The notes beneath the pieces are model-generated. The model saw only the letters and a list, made by a program, of their open reading frames with translations. It had not been told where the DNA came from and searched no databases. From positions 186,001 to 250,000 of the forward strand of contig NZ_JBGFGL010000076.1 of NCBI RefSeq assembly GCF_041224425.1: DNA of 64,000 nucleotides, given 5' to 3'. Of this stretch, positions 35,742 to 44,810 are shown one piece after another (within the stretch, counting starts at the first letter, position 1; the number at the start of each line of letters is the position of its first letter). The stretch comes from Psychroserpens sp041224425 (GTDB lineage: Bacteria > Bacteroidota > Bacteroidia > Flavobacteriales > Flavobacteriaceae). Both the position numbers and the translations under genes were made by a program.

Positions 35742-37064
35742 ATGAACGATACACTCATCTTACTTTTTGCCATTCTTATTTCTGCTTCGGTTGGAGCCTA
35801 TTTAGGTATGTTATTTATTAAACTGAAAAGCAAAAGCGAACAAAGCACGCTTGAAGAACGACAAAACCAAATGGGTAAAACTATTGAGGAACTCAAACAA
35901 AACATCAGCAGATTAGAATCTGAACGGGAGGAAATACGTCGCGAAAAAGAAAACCTAAATACAGAACTTACCAGAACAAATACAGAGTATCAAAATCTAC
36001 ATGAACAGAACTTAAAACGAGACAAAGAACTCGAAGAACGCCAAGAACAGCTACGTAAGGATTTTGAATTGTTAGCCAATAAGATTCTCGATGAGAAATC
36101 TGAAAAGTTCACGCTTCAGAATAAGGAGAATATCAAGAATATCTTAAATCCTTTACAGGAAAAAATTCTAATTTTTGAAAAGAAAGTTGAGGACACCCAA
36201 AAGGAAAGTATCAGTATGCATTCAGCATTAAAGCAACAATTATTGAATTTGAAAGACCTCAACCAACAAATGACCAAGGAAGCTACCAATTTAACCAAAG
36301 CTTTAAAAGGCGATAGTAAGATGCAAGGTAATTGGGGCGAATTGGTACTGGAGCGCGTCTTGGAGAAATCAGGTCTGGAAAAAGATCGAGAGTATTTTGT
36401 TCAGCAAAGTTTCACAAGAGAAGATGGAAGTCGTGCCATGCCAGATGTGGTTTTACATTTGCCAGATAACAAAAAAATGATCATCGACTCCAAGGTTTCC
36501 TTAACCCATTATGAGCAAATGGTCAATGCTGAGGATGAAGAACGTTCCTTGTTTTTGAAGCGACATCTCAACTCCATCAAAACCCATATTGATCAGCTTT
36601 CAGAAAAAAACTATCAAGATTTATACGATATTGAATCTCCAGATTTTGTTTTGTTATTCATTCCTATCGAACCTGCTTTTGCAGTTGCCATCAATGAAGA
36701 CAATACCTTATACAATAAAGCCTTTGAAAAGAATATTGTTATCGTAACACCTTCTACGCTTTTGGCTACTTTACGTACCATTGACACCATGTGGAACAAT
36801 GAAAAGCAACAACAAAATGCTATGGAAATTGCTAAGCAAGCAGGTGCTCTTTACGATAAGTTTGAAGGACTGGTATCAGACTTAACCAATGTAGGAAAAA
36901 AGATTGATGCTGCTAAAACCGATTATGCTTCAGCAATGAATAAATTAGTGGAAGGTAAAGGCAACCTTATTTCGAGAGTGGAAAAAATCAAAAAAATGGG
37001 TGCCAAAGCAAAAAAAGCTTTACCTGAATCTATTTTAAAAAGAGCTCACGAAGACGATGAGTAA
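35742..37064 (+). CDS. rmuC: DNA recombination protein RmuC
   Basis: The product has 440 residues. One N-terminal transmembrane helix (about 4-25) is followed by a coiled coil of about 120 residues rich in E, K and Q, then the RmuC nuclease-like domain with KGDSKMQGNWGELVLERVLEKSGLEKDREYFVQQSF, MPDVVLHLPDNKKMIIDSKVSLTHYE and DFVLLFIPIEPAFAVA. The family is a predicted PD-(D/E)XK-type nuclease that limits rearrangements at inverted repeats. The last codons overlap the start of the thioesterase gene by 8 bp. Confidence 0.93.
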   Translation: MNDTLILLFAILISASVGAYLGMLFIKLKSKSEQSTLEERQNQMGKTIEELKQNISRLESEREEIRREKENLNTELTRTNTEYQNLHEQNLKRDKELEERQEQLRKDFELLANKILDEKSEKFTLQNKENIKNILNPLQEKILIFEKKVEDTQKESISMHSALKQQLLNLKDLNQQMTKEATNLTKALKGDSKMQGNWGELVLERVLEKSGLEKDREYFVQQSFTREDGSRAMPDVVLHLPDNKKMIIDSKVSLTHYEQMVNAEDEERSLFLKRHLNSIKTHIDQLSEKNYQDLYDIESPDFVLLFIPIEPAFAVAINEDNTLYNKAFEKNIVIVTPSTLLATLRTIDTMWNNEKQQQNAMEIAKQAGALYDKFEGLVSDLTNVGKKIDAAKTDYASAMNKLVEGKGNLISRVEKIKKMGAKAKKALPESILKRAHEDDE

Positions 37065-37626
37065 TCAACCTAAACATTATAAAACAGTTGATTCAACTAG
37101 AGTTAGCATCTCACAATTGATGCAACCTTCGCATTCAAATTTTAGTGGTAAAATACATGGTGGCTATATCTTAAACCTCATGGATCAAATTGCTTTTGCT
37201 TGTGCATCAAAACATTCTGAAACCTATTGTGTCACAGCTTCAGTTGAAACGGTCGATTTCTTAAATCCAATAGAGGTTGGTGAATTGGTTACCATGAAAG
37301 CCTCTATTAACTTCGTTGGTAAAACATCTATGGTTGTTGGGATTCGTGTGGAATCAGAAAACATTCAAAACGGAGAGATAAAGCATTGCAACTCCTCTTA
37401 TTTCACAATGGTTGCTAAGGACAAATTTGGCAATAGTGTTGATGTTCCAGGATTAATACTCAATGATAAATTAGAAGTCAAACGTTTCTTAAAAGCTATT
37501 AAAAGGAAAGCGACAAAACAAGCAAGACAAATAGAGTTTGAACATGAAAACTTTTCTCCAACAGATTATTTACAAGAGCTCAAAAAATACCGCATCAAAA
37601 TAGAACTTCCTGATAGTTCAGAATAA
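37057..37626 (+). CDS. Acyl-CoA thioesterase, hotdog fold
   Basis: The product has 189 residues. The hotdog domain (about 15-130) shows QLMQPSHSNFSGKIHGGYILNLMDQIAFACASKHSETYCVTASVETVDFLNPIEVGELV, as in the YciA/BACH acyl-CoA hydrolases. The conserved N-terminal HSNFSGKIHGG loop includes the residues that position the catalytic Asp/Asn. It hydrolyses acyl-CoA to free acid and CoA; chain length is not predictable. A basic C-terminal extension (KAIKRKATKQ) is unusual. It overlaps rmuC by 8 bp, so the two are translationally coupled. Confidence 0.88.
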   Translation: MSNQPKHYKTVDSTRVSISQLMQPSHSNFSGKIHGGYILNLMDQIAFACASKHSETYCVTASVETVDFLNPIEVGELVTMKASINFVGKTSMVVGIRVESENIQNGEIKHCNSSYFTMVAKDKFGNSVDVPGLILNDKLEVKRFLKAIKRKATKQARQIEFEHENFSPTDYLQELKKYRIKIELPDSSE

Positions 37627-37651
37627 AAAAAAGCCACCAGAAACTGATGGC
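37625..37651 (-). terminator. Terminator of the lamin-tail T9SS protein gene
   Basis: On the - strand GCCATCAG pairs with CTGGTGGC (one G-U pair) around a short loop and is followed by eight T. It also sits directly after the convergent thioesterase stop codon. Confidence 0.75.
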
Positions 37652-37672
37652 TTAATATGACATTAAAGGTTC

Positions 37673-38431
37673 TTATTGTTTGACAAAACGTTTGGTTTCA
37701 GTATTATTCTCTGTAGAAATTCTAACTAAATATAAACCGCTAGTCCAATTTGACACATCAAAGTTAGTCGATTCATTTCCATTCAATTCTCGTTCAACAA
37801 TTAACTTCCCTAAAAGATCAAATACCCTTACAGTAGCAATATTTTGGAAATTACCAGGAACAATAAGTTTCATTTCTGTTGCAGCAGGATTAGGTGAAAT
37901 TGAAAATTTAAACAAGTCATCAAAATCATCTAGGCCCAAACTAGTCGCCCAAAACTGAAAGCCGTTTTGAGCACCATCTCCAGTATATTCGTATGGAGGC
38001 GTGACACTAATAAAAGTTCCAGCAGTCCAAATACCTTTAGCTACAGCAACATTCTCTCTTCCTAATCCTCCACTTCCCCATTGCAAGAAGTCTTGCATGG
38101 CAGCTGTCGAACCAAAAGAATTGGTACTGTACAATCCTAAGTCGGATGCAGAAGCATTAAAGTTGGAACTTGCTTGAACAACAACATCTGCTCCAGGAGC
38201 TAGATTTAAAGAACCACTTTGTACAGTTCCTCCACTCAATTGAGAGTAAGTAAACAAGTGACAAAACCAATAGGAAGACACGTCTACGGTTGTACCTCCG
38301 TAATTGTGGATTTGAACAACATTGGTGCTTGGATCAACATTGACCATTCTGATTTGGGCATCTGAGGTGTTAATAGCAAAAAAGCATAGCGTTGCCATTA
38401 ACACAAATTTCATTACGTAATTTTTTTTCAT
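37673..38431 (-). CDS. Secreted lamin-tail-domain protein with T9SS sorting domain
   Basis: The product has 252 residues. A signal peptide (ending INTSDA-Q) is followed by a lamin-tail-like beta sandwich (about 27-160, IRMVNVDPSTNVVQIHNYGGTTVDVSSYWFC) and a type A sorting domain (about 175-252, FSISPNPAATEMKL..., ending TKRFVKQ). It is exported by T9SS to the surface. There is no enzyme motif. It is adjacent to and co-oriented with another T9SS substrate whose C-terminal tag is almost the same. Confidence 0.85.
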   Translation of the reverse strand: MKKNYVMKFVLMATLCFFAINTSDAQIRMVNVDPSTNVVQIHNYGGTTVDVSSYWFCHLFTYSQLSGGTVQSGSLNLAPGADVVVQASSNFNASASDLGLYSTNSFGSTAAMQDFLQWGSGGLGRENVAVAKGIWTAGTFISVTPPYEYTGDGAQNGFQFWATSLGLDDFDDLFKFSISPNPAATEMKLIVPGNFQNIATVRVFDLLGKLIVERELNGNESTNFDVSNWTSGLYLVRISTENNTETKRFVKQ

Positions 38432-38509
38432 AGTTTGATTTTTTTGGTTGTAATTTTTGATACAAGATAATCAATTTTTTTTAATGGATTGAAAATCAAA
38501 AATCAAACT
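38432..38509 (-). repeat. 12-bp inverted repeat in the leader of the lamin-tail gene
   Basis: AGTTTGATTTTT at 38432-38443 is exactly complementary to AAAAATCAAACT at 38498-38509, 54 bp apart. One arm abuts the start codon at 38431. Transcribed whole, it could fold over the start region. Where transcription starts is unknown. Confidence 0.5.
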
Positions 38510-38511
38510 AC

Positions 38512-38540
38512 AAAAAAAGCCATTGACATCTGTCAATGGC
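38512..38540 (-). terminator. Terminator of the second T9SS protein gene
   Basis: GCCATTGACA and TGTCAATGGC (38519-38540) form a 10-bp stem. On the - strand a run of T follows. Confidence 0.85.
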
Positions 38541-38563
38541 TTTGAGTATATAAATTAAAACAA

Positions 38564-39442
38564 TTATTGCTTCACAAAGCGTTTTGTTTGTGTGTTGTGA
38601 TCCGTAGAAATTCTCACTAAATATACGCCACTATTCCAATTTGACACATCAATTGATGAAGATGTAAGTGCATCAATCTCCCTTTTGTAAACGCGTTTAC
38701 CCAATACATCAAAAACTGAAATTACAGCATTTTCGGTGTTTGATGGTAAATATACATTCAACTTAGAAGTGGCGGGATTTGGAGATATAGAAAACTCCTT
38801 AGACGTTTCAAATTGTGAAACTCCAAGAACATCAACAGCTGTTATATTATCTAGTTCAGAAATTCTAGCCACACCTCCTTGACCTTTGTGGATAGGATCG
38901 GTTGGACTAGTACCATCATTACTCACAATTCTAATTTGATCTACATCTGCAAGAATATCAGCTATGGTAGCACCTCCTTGAGATATTACCAAATCTGATG
39001 AATTCAAAGGAAACGTTATGGATGTCCAAGTAGTACCAGGAGGCACCACTATTGGATTTGCTGATGCTGCCCAATTAGGAAACGATTTATTGAGAGCTAC
39101 TCTCAAATGCAATGTCTCGGTTCCTGGATTTTGAACATCACATGTAATAGCTACAATACCAGCAGCTGTATAATTACCTGTCCATTCAGCATCCATGTTA
39201 ATACAAAGATGTTTTGATCCAGCTGAACCAGTCATAACTGAATTGGTAACTCTTAAAAAAGCATCACCAGCTCCCGCAGGTCCACCAGTAGGAACTTGAA
39301 CAGGATCATTTGCATTAGAAATTTGATGTATCCATCCTTGAACACCTGAAGAAAAATCACTTGTTTGTCCAGCAGCAATATTCTGGGCAAATGCAAAAGA
39401 GGAAACAATTGAAAATAATATTGATAGTAGTTTTGTTTTCAT
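38564..39442 (-). CDS. Secreted protein with CBM-like domain and T9SS sorting domain
   Basis: The product has 292 residues. The signal peptide ends FAFA-Q. The middle (about 25-200) has SDFSSGVQGWIHQ and alternating strands, as in jelly-roll carbohydrate-binding or choice-of-anchor modules (VVPPGTTWTSITFPLNSSD, ADVDQIRIVSNDG). The C-terminal sorting domain (about 215-292) has FSISPNPATSKLNVYLP and ends TKRFVKQ. It is exported by T9SS. There is no catalytic motif; ligand unknown. It is separated from the neighbouring T9SS gene by a terminator, so each is its own transcript. Confidence 0.8.
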   Translation of the reverse strand: MKTKLLSILFSIVSSFAFAQNIAAGQTSDFSSGVQGWIHQISNANDPVQVPTGGPAGAGDAFLRVTNSVMTGSAGSKHLCINMDAEWTGNYTAAGIVAITCDVQNPGTETLHLRVALNKSFPNWAASANPIVVPPGTTWTSITFPLNSSDLVISQGGATIADILADVDQIRIVSNDGTSPTDPIHKGQGGVARISELDNITAVDVLGVSQFETSKEFSISPNPATSKLNVYLPSNTENAVISVFDVLGKRVYKREIDALTSSSIDVSNWNSGVYLVRISTDHNTQTKRFVKQ

Positions 39443-39516
39443 AGCATCACTTTAATCATTAGCTAAATTAGTAATTTTTAGATAACTAAGATTAACATTT
39501 TATCAAAAAAAATAAC

Positions 39517-42369
39517 TTATTTACTCAAATACATTCTTCGCCTAGAATACAAGTTGTAAAACTCGTCGTCTTTCAAACTATCAATAAATAGAATACTTTC
39601 TCCTGTACTCTTCATTTCTGGACCTAATTTCTTATTCACATTAGGGAATTTATTAAATGAAAACACAGGCTGCTTGATAGCGTATCCTTCCAAGTGTGGC
39701 TTAAAGTCAAAGTCTGTCACCTTATTGTGTCCTAACATCACTTTTGTTGCATAATTCACATAAGGTTCTCCATAAGCTTTAGCAATGAAAGGCACAGTTC
39801 GAGATGCTCTTGGGTTGGCCTCGATGATATATACCTTATCATCTTTAATGGCAAACTGAATGTTGATCAACCCAACCGTATTAAGTGCTAGTGCAATTTT
39901 ATGCGTATGGTCTTTGATTTGCTGCATCACAAATTCCCCTAAATTAAAAGGTGGTAAGGTTGCATTACTATCTCCTGAATGAATACCACATGGCTCAATA
40001 TGTTCCATGATACCAATGATATACACATTTTCGCCATCACAAATAGCGTCGGCTTCCGCTTCAATGGCACCATCGAGATAATGATCTAACAAGAGTTTAT
40101 TATTTGGAATTTTACGAAGTAAATCGACAACGTGTTCTTCCAATTCCTTTTTATTGATGACAATCTTCATACCTTGTCCACCAAGAACGTAGGAAGGTCT
40201 TACCAATATTGGAAAATCCAATCGATCGGCAACGGCTAAAGCTTCATCGGCTGTTGAAGCCGTATCAAATTCTGGATAAGGAATGTTGTTTTCTTTCAAT
40301 AAGGTTGAAAAACTACCTCTATCTTCAGCCAAATCTAATGATTGGTAGGTTGTACCAATGATTTTGATTCCATAACGATCTAATTTTTCAGCTAATTTGA
40401 GTGCTGTTTGTCCGCCAAGCTGAACAATAACACCTTCTGGTTTTTCATGACGGATAATATCGTAGATATGCTCCCAGAATACAGGCTCGAAATACAGTTT
40501 ATCAGCAATATCAAAATCGGTTGAAACCGTTTCAGGATTGCAATTGATCATAATGGTTTCATAACCACATTCAGAACTCGCCAAAACACCATGCACACAG
40601 CAGTAATCAAACTCAATCCCTTGTCCGATTCGGTTAGGTCCCGATCCCAAAACAATGATTTTCTTTTTATCAGAAACCACACTTTCGTTGGCTGCAAACT
40701 TTTGACCATCTGCTGTTTCCACTTCATTTTCAAAAGTAGAGTAATAATAAGGCGTTTGCGCTTTAAACTCTGCAGCACACGTATCTACTAACTTGTACAC
40801 ACGATTGATCTTGAATTCATCGCGTTTGTTATACACTTGACTTTCCAAACACTTTAACATGTGCGCTATTTGACGATCTCCATAGCCTTTCTGTTTGGCC
40901 TCCAATAGCAATTCACGATCTATGGTATCGATAGTATAGGTTGAAATTTCTTTTTCGAGCTCATGTAATTCCTCATATTGCTTTAAGAACCACATATCGA
41001 TTTTAGTAATCTCGTGGATGCGACTAAGCGGAATGCCCATTTGAATGGCATCATAGATGGCGAATACACGATCCCAACTTGCATAGGTTAATTTATCAAT
41101 AATTTGCTGGTAATCTTTGTATCCCTTTCCATCAGCACCTAACCCGTTACGCTTAATTTCAAGGGATTGTGTTGCTTTATGAAGCGCTTCTTGAAATGAT
41201 CGACCGATAGCCATCACTTCGCCAACGGCTTTCATTTGGAGTCCGAGTTGACGATCGGAACCTTCAAACTTATCGAAATTCCAACGTGGAATTTTCACAA
41301 CTACATAATCTAATGTTGGCTCAAACAAGGCTGAAGTAGAGCCTGTAATTTGATTGCTCAATTCATCTAGAGTATAACCAATAGCCAATTTAGCAGCAAC
41401 CTTTGCAATTGGATATCCAGTGGCTTTACTAGCCAAGGCTGAAGAACGCGATACCCTTGGATTGATTTCAATGGCAATAATCTCTTCTTCTTCATCTGGA
41501 CTTACTGCAAACTGGACATTACAACCACCTGCAAAATCACCAATACTACGCATCATATGGATAGCCATATCACGCATTCTCTGAAAAGTTTTATCAGAAA
41601 GTGTCATGGCAGGAGCAATGGTAATAGAGTCTCCAGTATGGATTCCCATTGGATCCATATTTTCAATGGTACAGATAATAACAACGTTATCATTTTTATC
41701 TCTTAAAAGCTCTAACTCATACTCTTTCCAACCAATTAAAGCTTTATCAATCATGACCTCATGAATTGGCGAAGCTTCTAGTCCGCGAGTCAATAACTCA
41801 TCAAAATCTTCTTCCTTATATACAAAAGAAGCACCAGCACCACCTAAGGTATACGATGCTCTAATTACCAATGGAAAACCAAACTCTTGAGCTATTTCCT
41901 TCCCCTTTAAATAAGAGTTTGCTGTAGCCTGAGGTGCCATGCCAACACCTATTTTGCCCATCAGTTCTCGGAATTGCTCTCTGTCTTCGGTAATATTTAT
42001 CGCTTCAATATCGACACCAATAAGTTTTACATCAAAATCTTCCCAAATGCCTTTTTCATCAGCCTCAATACAAAGATTTAATGCAGTTTGTCCTCCCATT
42101 GTTGGCAATACCGCATCAATTTGAGGATGTTCCTTCAAGACCTTTATGATAGACTTTGTAGTTAAAGGCAACAAATACACATGATCTGCCATTGTAGGAT
42201 CAGTCATGATGGTTGCAGGATTGGAGTTGATAAGAATGGTTTCAATTCCATCTTCACGAAGCGATCGTAAAGCTTGGGTTCCTGAGTAATCAAACTCACA
42301 AGCTTGTCCGATAATAATTGGCCCAGAACCAATAATAAGGATGGATTTTAGGGATTCGTTTTTTGGCAT
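39517..42369 (-). CDS. carB: Carbamoyl-phosphate synthase large subunit, without allosteric domain
   Basis: The product has 950 residues against about 1073 in E. coli. Two ATP-grasp halves are present: the carboxyphosphate half (about 1-400, GSGPIIIGQACEFDYSGTQA) and the carbamoyl-phosphate half (about 550-940, GSGPNRIGQGIEFDYCCVH), joined by the oligomerisation domain. The sequence ends at FYNLYSRRRMYLSK, before the MGS-like C-terminal domain that binds UMP and ornithine. The enzyme makes carbamoyl phosphate for pyrimidine and arginine synthesis with CarA. carA is not adjacent. The missing domain implies no classical feedback through this subunit. Confidence 0.95.
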   Translation of the reverse strand: MPKNESLKSILIIGSGPIIIGQACEFDYSGTQALRSLREDGIETILINSNPATIMTDPTMADHVYLLPLTTKSIIKVLKEHPQIDAVLPTMGGQTALNLCIEADEKGIWEDFDVKLIGVDIEAINITEDREQFRELMGKIGVGMAPQATANSYLKGKEIAQEFGFPLVIRASYTLGGAGASFVYKEEDFDELLTRGLEASPIHEVMIDKALIGWKEYELELLRDKNDNVVIICTIENMDPMGIHTGDSITIAPAMTLSDKTFQRMRDMAIHMMRSIGDFAGGCNVQFAVSPDEEEEIIAIEINPRVSRSSALASKATGYPIAKVAAKLAIGYTLDELSNQITGSTSALFEPTLDYVVVKIPRWNFDKFEGSDRQLGLQMKAVGEVMAIGRSFQEALHKATQSLEIKRNGLGADGKGYKDYQQIIDKLTYASWDRVFAIYDAIQMGIPLSRIHEITKIDMWFLKQYEELHELEKEISTYTIDTIDRELLLEAKQKGYGDRQIAHMLKCLESQVYNKRDEFKINRVYKLVDTCAAEFKAQTPYYYSTFENEVETADGQKFAANESVVSDKKKIIVLGSGPNRIGQGIEFDYCCVHGVLASSECGYETIMINCNPETVSTDFDIADKLYFEPVFWEHIYDIIRHEKPEGVIVQLGGQTALKLAEKLDRYGIKIIGTTYQSLDLAEDRGSFSTLLKENNIPYPEFDTASTADEALAVADRLDFPILVRPSYVLGGQGMKIVINKKELEEHVVDLLRKIPNNKLLLDHYLDGAIEAEADAICDGENVYIIGIMEHIEPCGIHSGDSNATLPPFNLGEFVMQQIKDHTHKIALALNTVGLINIQFAIKDDKVYIIEANPRASRTVPFIAKAYGEPYVNYATKVMLGHNKVTDFDFKPHLEGYAIKQPVFSFNKFPNVNKKLGPEMKSTGESILFIDSLKDDEFYNLYSRRRMYLSK

Positions 42370-42388
42370 CTTTCTATTTTTATGGTTG

Positions 42389-42396
42389 CAAAATTA
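42389..42396 (-). promoter_or_regulatory. -7 element of carB
   Basis: TAATTTTG on the - strand is a perfect TAnnTTTG 19 bp upstream of the carB start. A TTG lies 15 bp farther upstream, somewhat short of the normal spacing, within the T run of the rpmH terminator. Confidence 0.5.
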
Positions 42397-42412
42397 GGTA
42401 ACATATAGGTAC

Positions 42413-42441
42413 AAAAAAAGGTGTTACACCTAAGTAACACC
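42413..42441 (-). terminator. Terminator of rpmH
   Basis: GGTGTTAC (42420-42427) pairs with GTAACACC (42434-42441), followed on the - strand by a run of seven T. It separates rpmH from carB. Confidence 0.8.
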
Positions 42442-42467
42442 CTTAAAATATTAACAATTGTTAATCA

Positions 42468-42629
42468 TTATTTTTTATGTCTTGGTTCAGAAGATACAGA
42501 CAATTTCTTTCTTCCTTTAGCACGTCTACGCGCTAAAACTTTTCTTCCATTTACAGAAGCCATTCTTTCTCTAAAACCGTGCTTGTTTTTTCTTTTTCTC
42601 TTTGACGGCTGAAATGTTCTCTTACTCAT
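42468..42629 (-). CDS. rpmH: 50S ribosomal protein L34
   Basis: The product has 53 residues, a normal Bacteroidota length. It starts MSKRTFQPSKRKRKNKHGF, contains RMASVNGRKVLARRRAKGR, the universal L34 core, and ends SVSSEPRHKK. It is too short for ordinary ORF cut-offs, and the + strand frame overlapping it is a shadow. It binds the 50S subunit early in assembly. A very good promoter is at 42697-42726. There is no rnpA next to it, unlike many bacteria. Confidence 0.97.
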   Translation of the reverse strand: MSKRTFQPSKRKRKNKHGFRERMASVNGRKVLARRRAKGRKKLSVSSEPRHKK

Positions 42630-42696
42630 TGTCTTATATCTTTATTATACCTTGTTTCTGTTTCGACTTAGATTGAGCAGTCCTCAAAACTGCGTG

Positions 42697-42726
42697 CAAA
42701 TATACAAAGAGTTTTTAGTTTGCCAA
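42697..42726 (-). promoter_or_regulatory. rpmH promoter
   Basis: On the - strand TTG (42724-42726), 19 bp, then TATATTTG (42697-42704), a perfect match. The leader of about 60 nt contains a small GCAGT/ACTGC hairpin (42677-42693) that might act in control of L34 synthesis, but that is speculative. Confidence 0.75.
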
Positions 42727-42760
42727 ACCTTAAATTAAAATTATTTTCAATTGTTTTTAT

Positions 42761-42768
42761 TACCTTTG
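42761..42768 (+). promoter_or_regulatory. -7 element of the TPR membrane protein gene
   Basis: TACCTTTG is a perfect TAnnTTTG 23 bp upstream of the ATG at 42792. No clear -33 TTG at normal spacing. Confidence 0.5.
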
Positions 42769-42791
42769 CAACCCAATTGTAAAACCGAAAA

Positions 42792-43352
42792 ATGTTCAAT
42801 AAAAATATAAAATTAGTAATTGCTATATTGATTTTTGCCTATGCTATTTATCAATTTATTGAAGGCTACATAGGCAATGGCATCATGTATATTCTTCTCT
42901 CATTGATATTTGTCTTTTTGTACTTCAAAAACGAATTTATCTTGTTGGCTTTCCTTCGTTTGAGAAAACAAGACTTTGAAGGCGCAAAAAAGTGGTTGAA
43001 TAAAATTAAGAATCCTTCAGCGGCTTTGGTAAAAAAACAAGAAGGTTATTACAATTTTTTACATGGTATCATGGTTTCCCAAACCAATATGAATGATGCC
43101 GAAAAATATTTTAAGAAAGCCGTAAGCTTAGGTTTATCTATGGATCACGACTTAGCCATGGCAAAATTAAACTTAGCTGGAATTGCCTTCAGCAAACGAA
43201 GACCACAAGAGGCCCAAAAACTATTAGCTGAAGCAAAAAAACTTGACAAACGCGATATGCTTGCCGATCAAATCAAAATGATGAAGCAGCAGATGAAGAA
43301 GACTTCAATTCCGAAGCAACATTACGGAAACAGAAATATGCGTCGTCGATAA
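42792..43352 (+). CDS. TPR-like membrane protein
   Basis: The product has 186 residues. Two hydrophobic helices near the N-terminus (about 7-23 and 28-48) are followed by helical repeats (FLRLRKQDFEGAKKWLNKIK, YYNFLHGIMVSQTNMNDAEKYFKKAVSLG, KLNLAGIAFSKRRPQEAQKLLAEAKKLD) with a TPR pattern, and a basic C-terminal tail (YGNRNMRRR). It is anchored in the inner membrane with the repeats inside, probably as a scaffold. No specific partner is visible. It is divergent from rpmH. Confidence 0.78.
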   Translation: MFNKNIKLVIAILIFAYAIYQFIEGYIGNGIMYILLSLIFVFLYFKNEFILLAFLRLRKQDFEGAKKWLNKIKNPSAALVKKQEGYYNFLHGIMVSQTNMNDAEKYFKKAVSLGLSMDHDLAMAKLNLAGIAFSKRRPQEAQKLLAEAKKLDKRDMLADQIKMMKQQMKKTSIPKQHYGNRNMRRR

Positions 43353-43355
43353 ACC

Positions 43356-44810
43356 TTATAAAAGAGGTGACCAGAGTCTGGCAAAAGATTCCTTTAGTTT
43401 GGATACATTGGAACGGTCTTTCCATGTTTCATAATAAAGGCGTTCACTATCTTCTAAATCTTCAATGAAATGAGATTTAAGAATTTGTGCTTGCTCTTTA
43501 TCGTAGATAAGTGCATTGATCTCAAAATTGATATTGAAACTTCTGTTGTCTAGATTACAAGTTCCTACAGTAGAAAAAACATCATCTACAACCATTGTTT
43601 TGGCATGAACAAATCCTTTGGAATATTTATAGACCTGCACACCTGCCTCCATTAAATTTTCAAGATAGGAATCTGTAGCTCTTCCTGCAATCCAAGTATC
43701 TGATTCTTTAGGAACAATCAATTTCACATCAACGCCAACTTTAGAGGCTATCATTAAAGCAGTTAACACTTCATCGTTAGGAATAAAATAGGGTGTTGTA
43801 ATATAAATGTAGTCTTCTGCATTATTTATAGCTGTCAAAATAGCTAACATAATATTTGCCCAATTGGTATCTGGACCACTAGCAGCAATCTGTACAGCCA
43901 CATTTTTATCTACAGAAACATCTGGAAAATAATCTTCCTTCACTTCTATTTTATTTTTAGTAACAAAGTCCCAAGTCGTTAAAAAATGAAATTGTAGCAC
44001 TTTAACTGCTTCACCATGAATTCTTAAATGGGTATCTCTCCAATACAATTTGGGGTTTTCATAATTGACATAAGTATCAGAGATATTAATACCTCCAACA
44101 TAACCAATCAATCCGTCTATTATGGCGATTTTTCTATGATTTCTATAATTGGATTTTCCTGTAAGACTTGAAAAAATAACAGGCATGAACGGATAATGAT
44201 CTACACCACTTTCCTTGAGTTGGTGTTTCATAGCAGAAGACAATTCACTTCCAACATCATCATATATCAATTTGACTTCGAGACCAGCCTTTGCTTTTTC
44301 GGTTAAAATATCCAAAAGCTCTGTTCCTATAGCGTCATCTTTAACAATGTAGTATTCAATATGGATGTATTTTTTGGCCTGTTTTAGATCTTCCAATAAG
44401 AATTTGAACTTTGCCTCTCCATTTCTTAAAACCGTAACATCATTATTGAAGGTCAAAGGTGATTTTTCACTCGATTTTAGAAGCTTGATCAATTTTATTT
44501 TGTCATCCAAATCCTTATTGATGTTCTCTAAATCTTTTTTTCTTACTCTAAGGTTTTCTCCAACGGATTTGATAATACTACTGTTAGCGATATCCTTTCG
44601 GTTAAAAATTTTTGTTTTCCTGTACTCTTGTCCGAACAAATAATAAACAATAAGTCCGATAAAAGGAAAAAAGATCAGAGCAAGAATATACGTAAGTGTT
44701 TTAGCGGGATTGATGTTCTTTAAAAGAATCAGGACAACAACTCCTGCAGCAAGTACATAGTTGACGATTAAGGCGATTGGCCAAATATGGTCTTTTATAT
44801 ATTCTAACAT
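43356..44810 (-). CDS. cls: Cardiolipin synthase
   Basis: The product has 484 residues. Two N-terminal transmembrane helices (about 10-30 and 38-60) precede two phospholipase D HKD motifs: YRNHRKIAIIDGLIGYVGGINISD in the first half and FVHAKTMVVDDVFSTVGTCNLDNRSF in the second. It ends LWSPLL, the usual Cls terminus. The enzyme condenses two phosphatidylglycerol molecules to cardiolipin at the inner membrane. It lies directly upstream-adjacent to a lytic transglycosylase gene on the same strand with no gap. Confidence 0.94.
   Translation of the reverse strand: MLEYIKDHIWPIALIVNYVLAAGVVVLILLKNINPAKTLTYILALIFFPFIGLIVYYLFGQEYRKTKIFNRKDIANSSIIKSVGENLRVRKKDLENINKDLDDKIKLIKLLKSSEKSPLTFNNDVTVLRNGEAKFKFLLEDLKQAKKYIHIEYYIVKDDAIGTELLDILTEKAKAGLEVKLIYDDVGSELSSAMKHQLKESGVDHYPFMPVIFSSLTGKSNYRNHRKIAIIDGLIGYVGGINISDTYVNYENPKLYWRDTHLRIHGEAVKVLQFHFLTTWDFVTKNKIEVKEDYFPDVSVDKNVAVQIAASGPDTNWANIMLAILTAINNAEDYIYITTPYFIPNDEVLTALMIASKVGVDVKLIVPKESDTWIAGRATDSYLENLMEAGVQVYKYSKGFVHAKTMVVDDVFSTVGTCNLDNRSFNINFEINALIYDKEQAQILKSHFIEDLEDSERLYYETWKDRSNVSKLKESFARLWSPLL

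Noticed and set aside
42421..42612. Open frame on the + strand, 63 codons
   Set aside because: It is the antisense shadow of rpmH, which is encoded on the other strand and is unmistakable.
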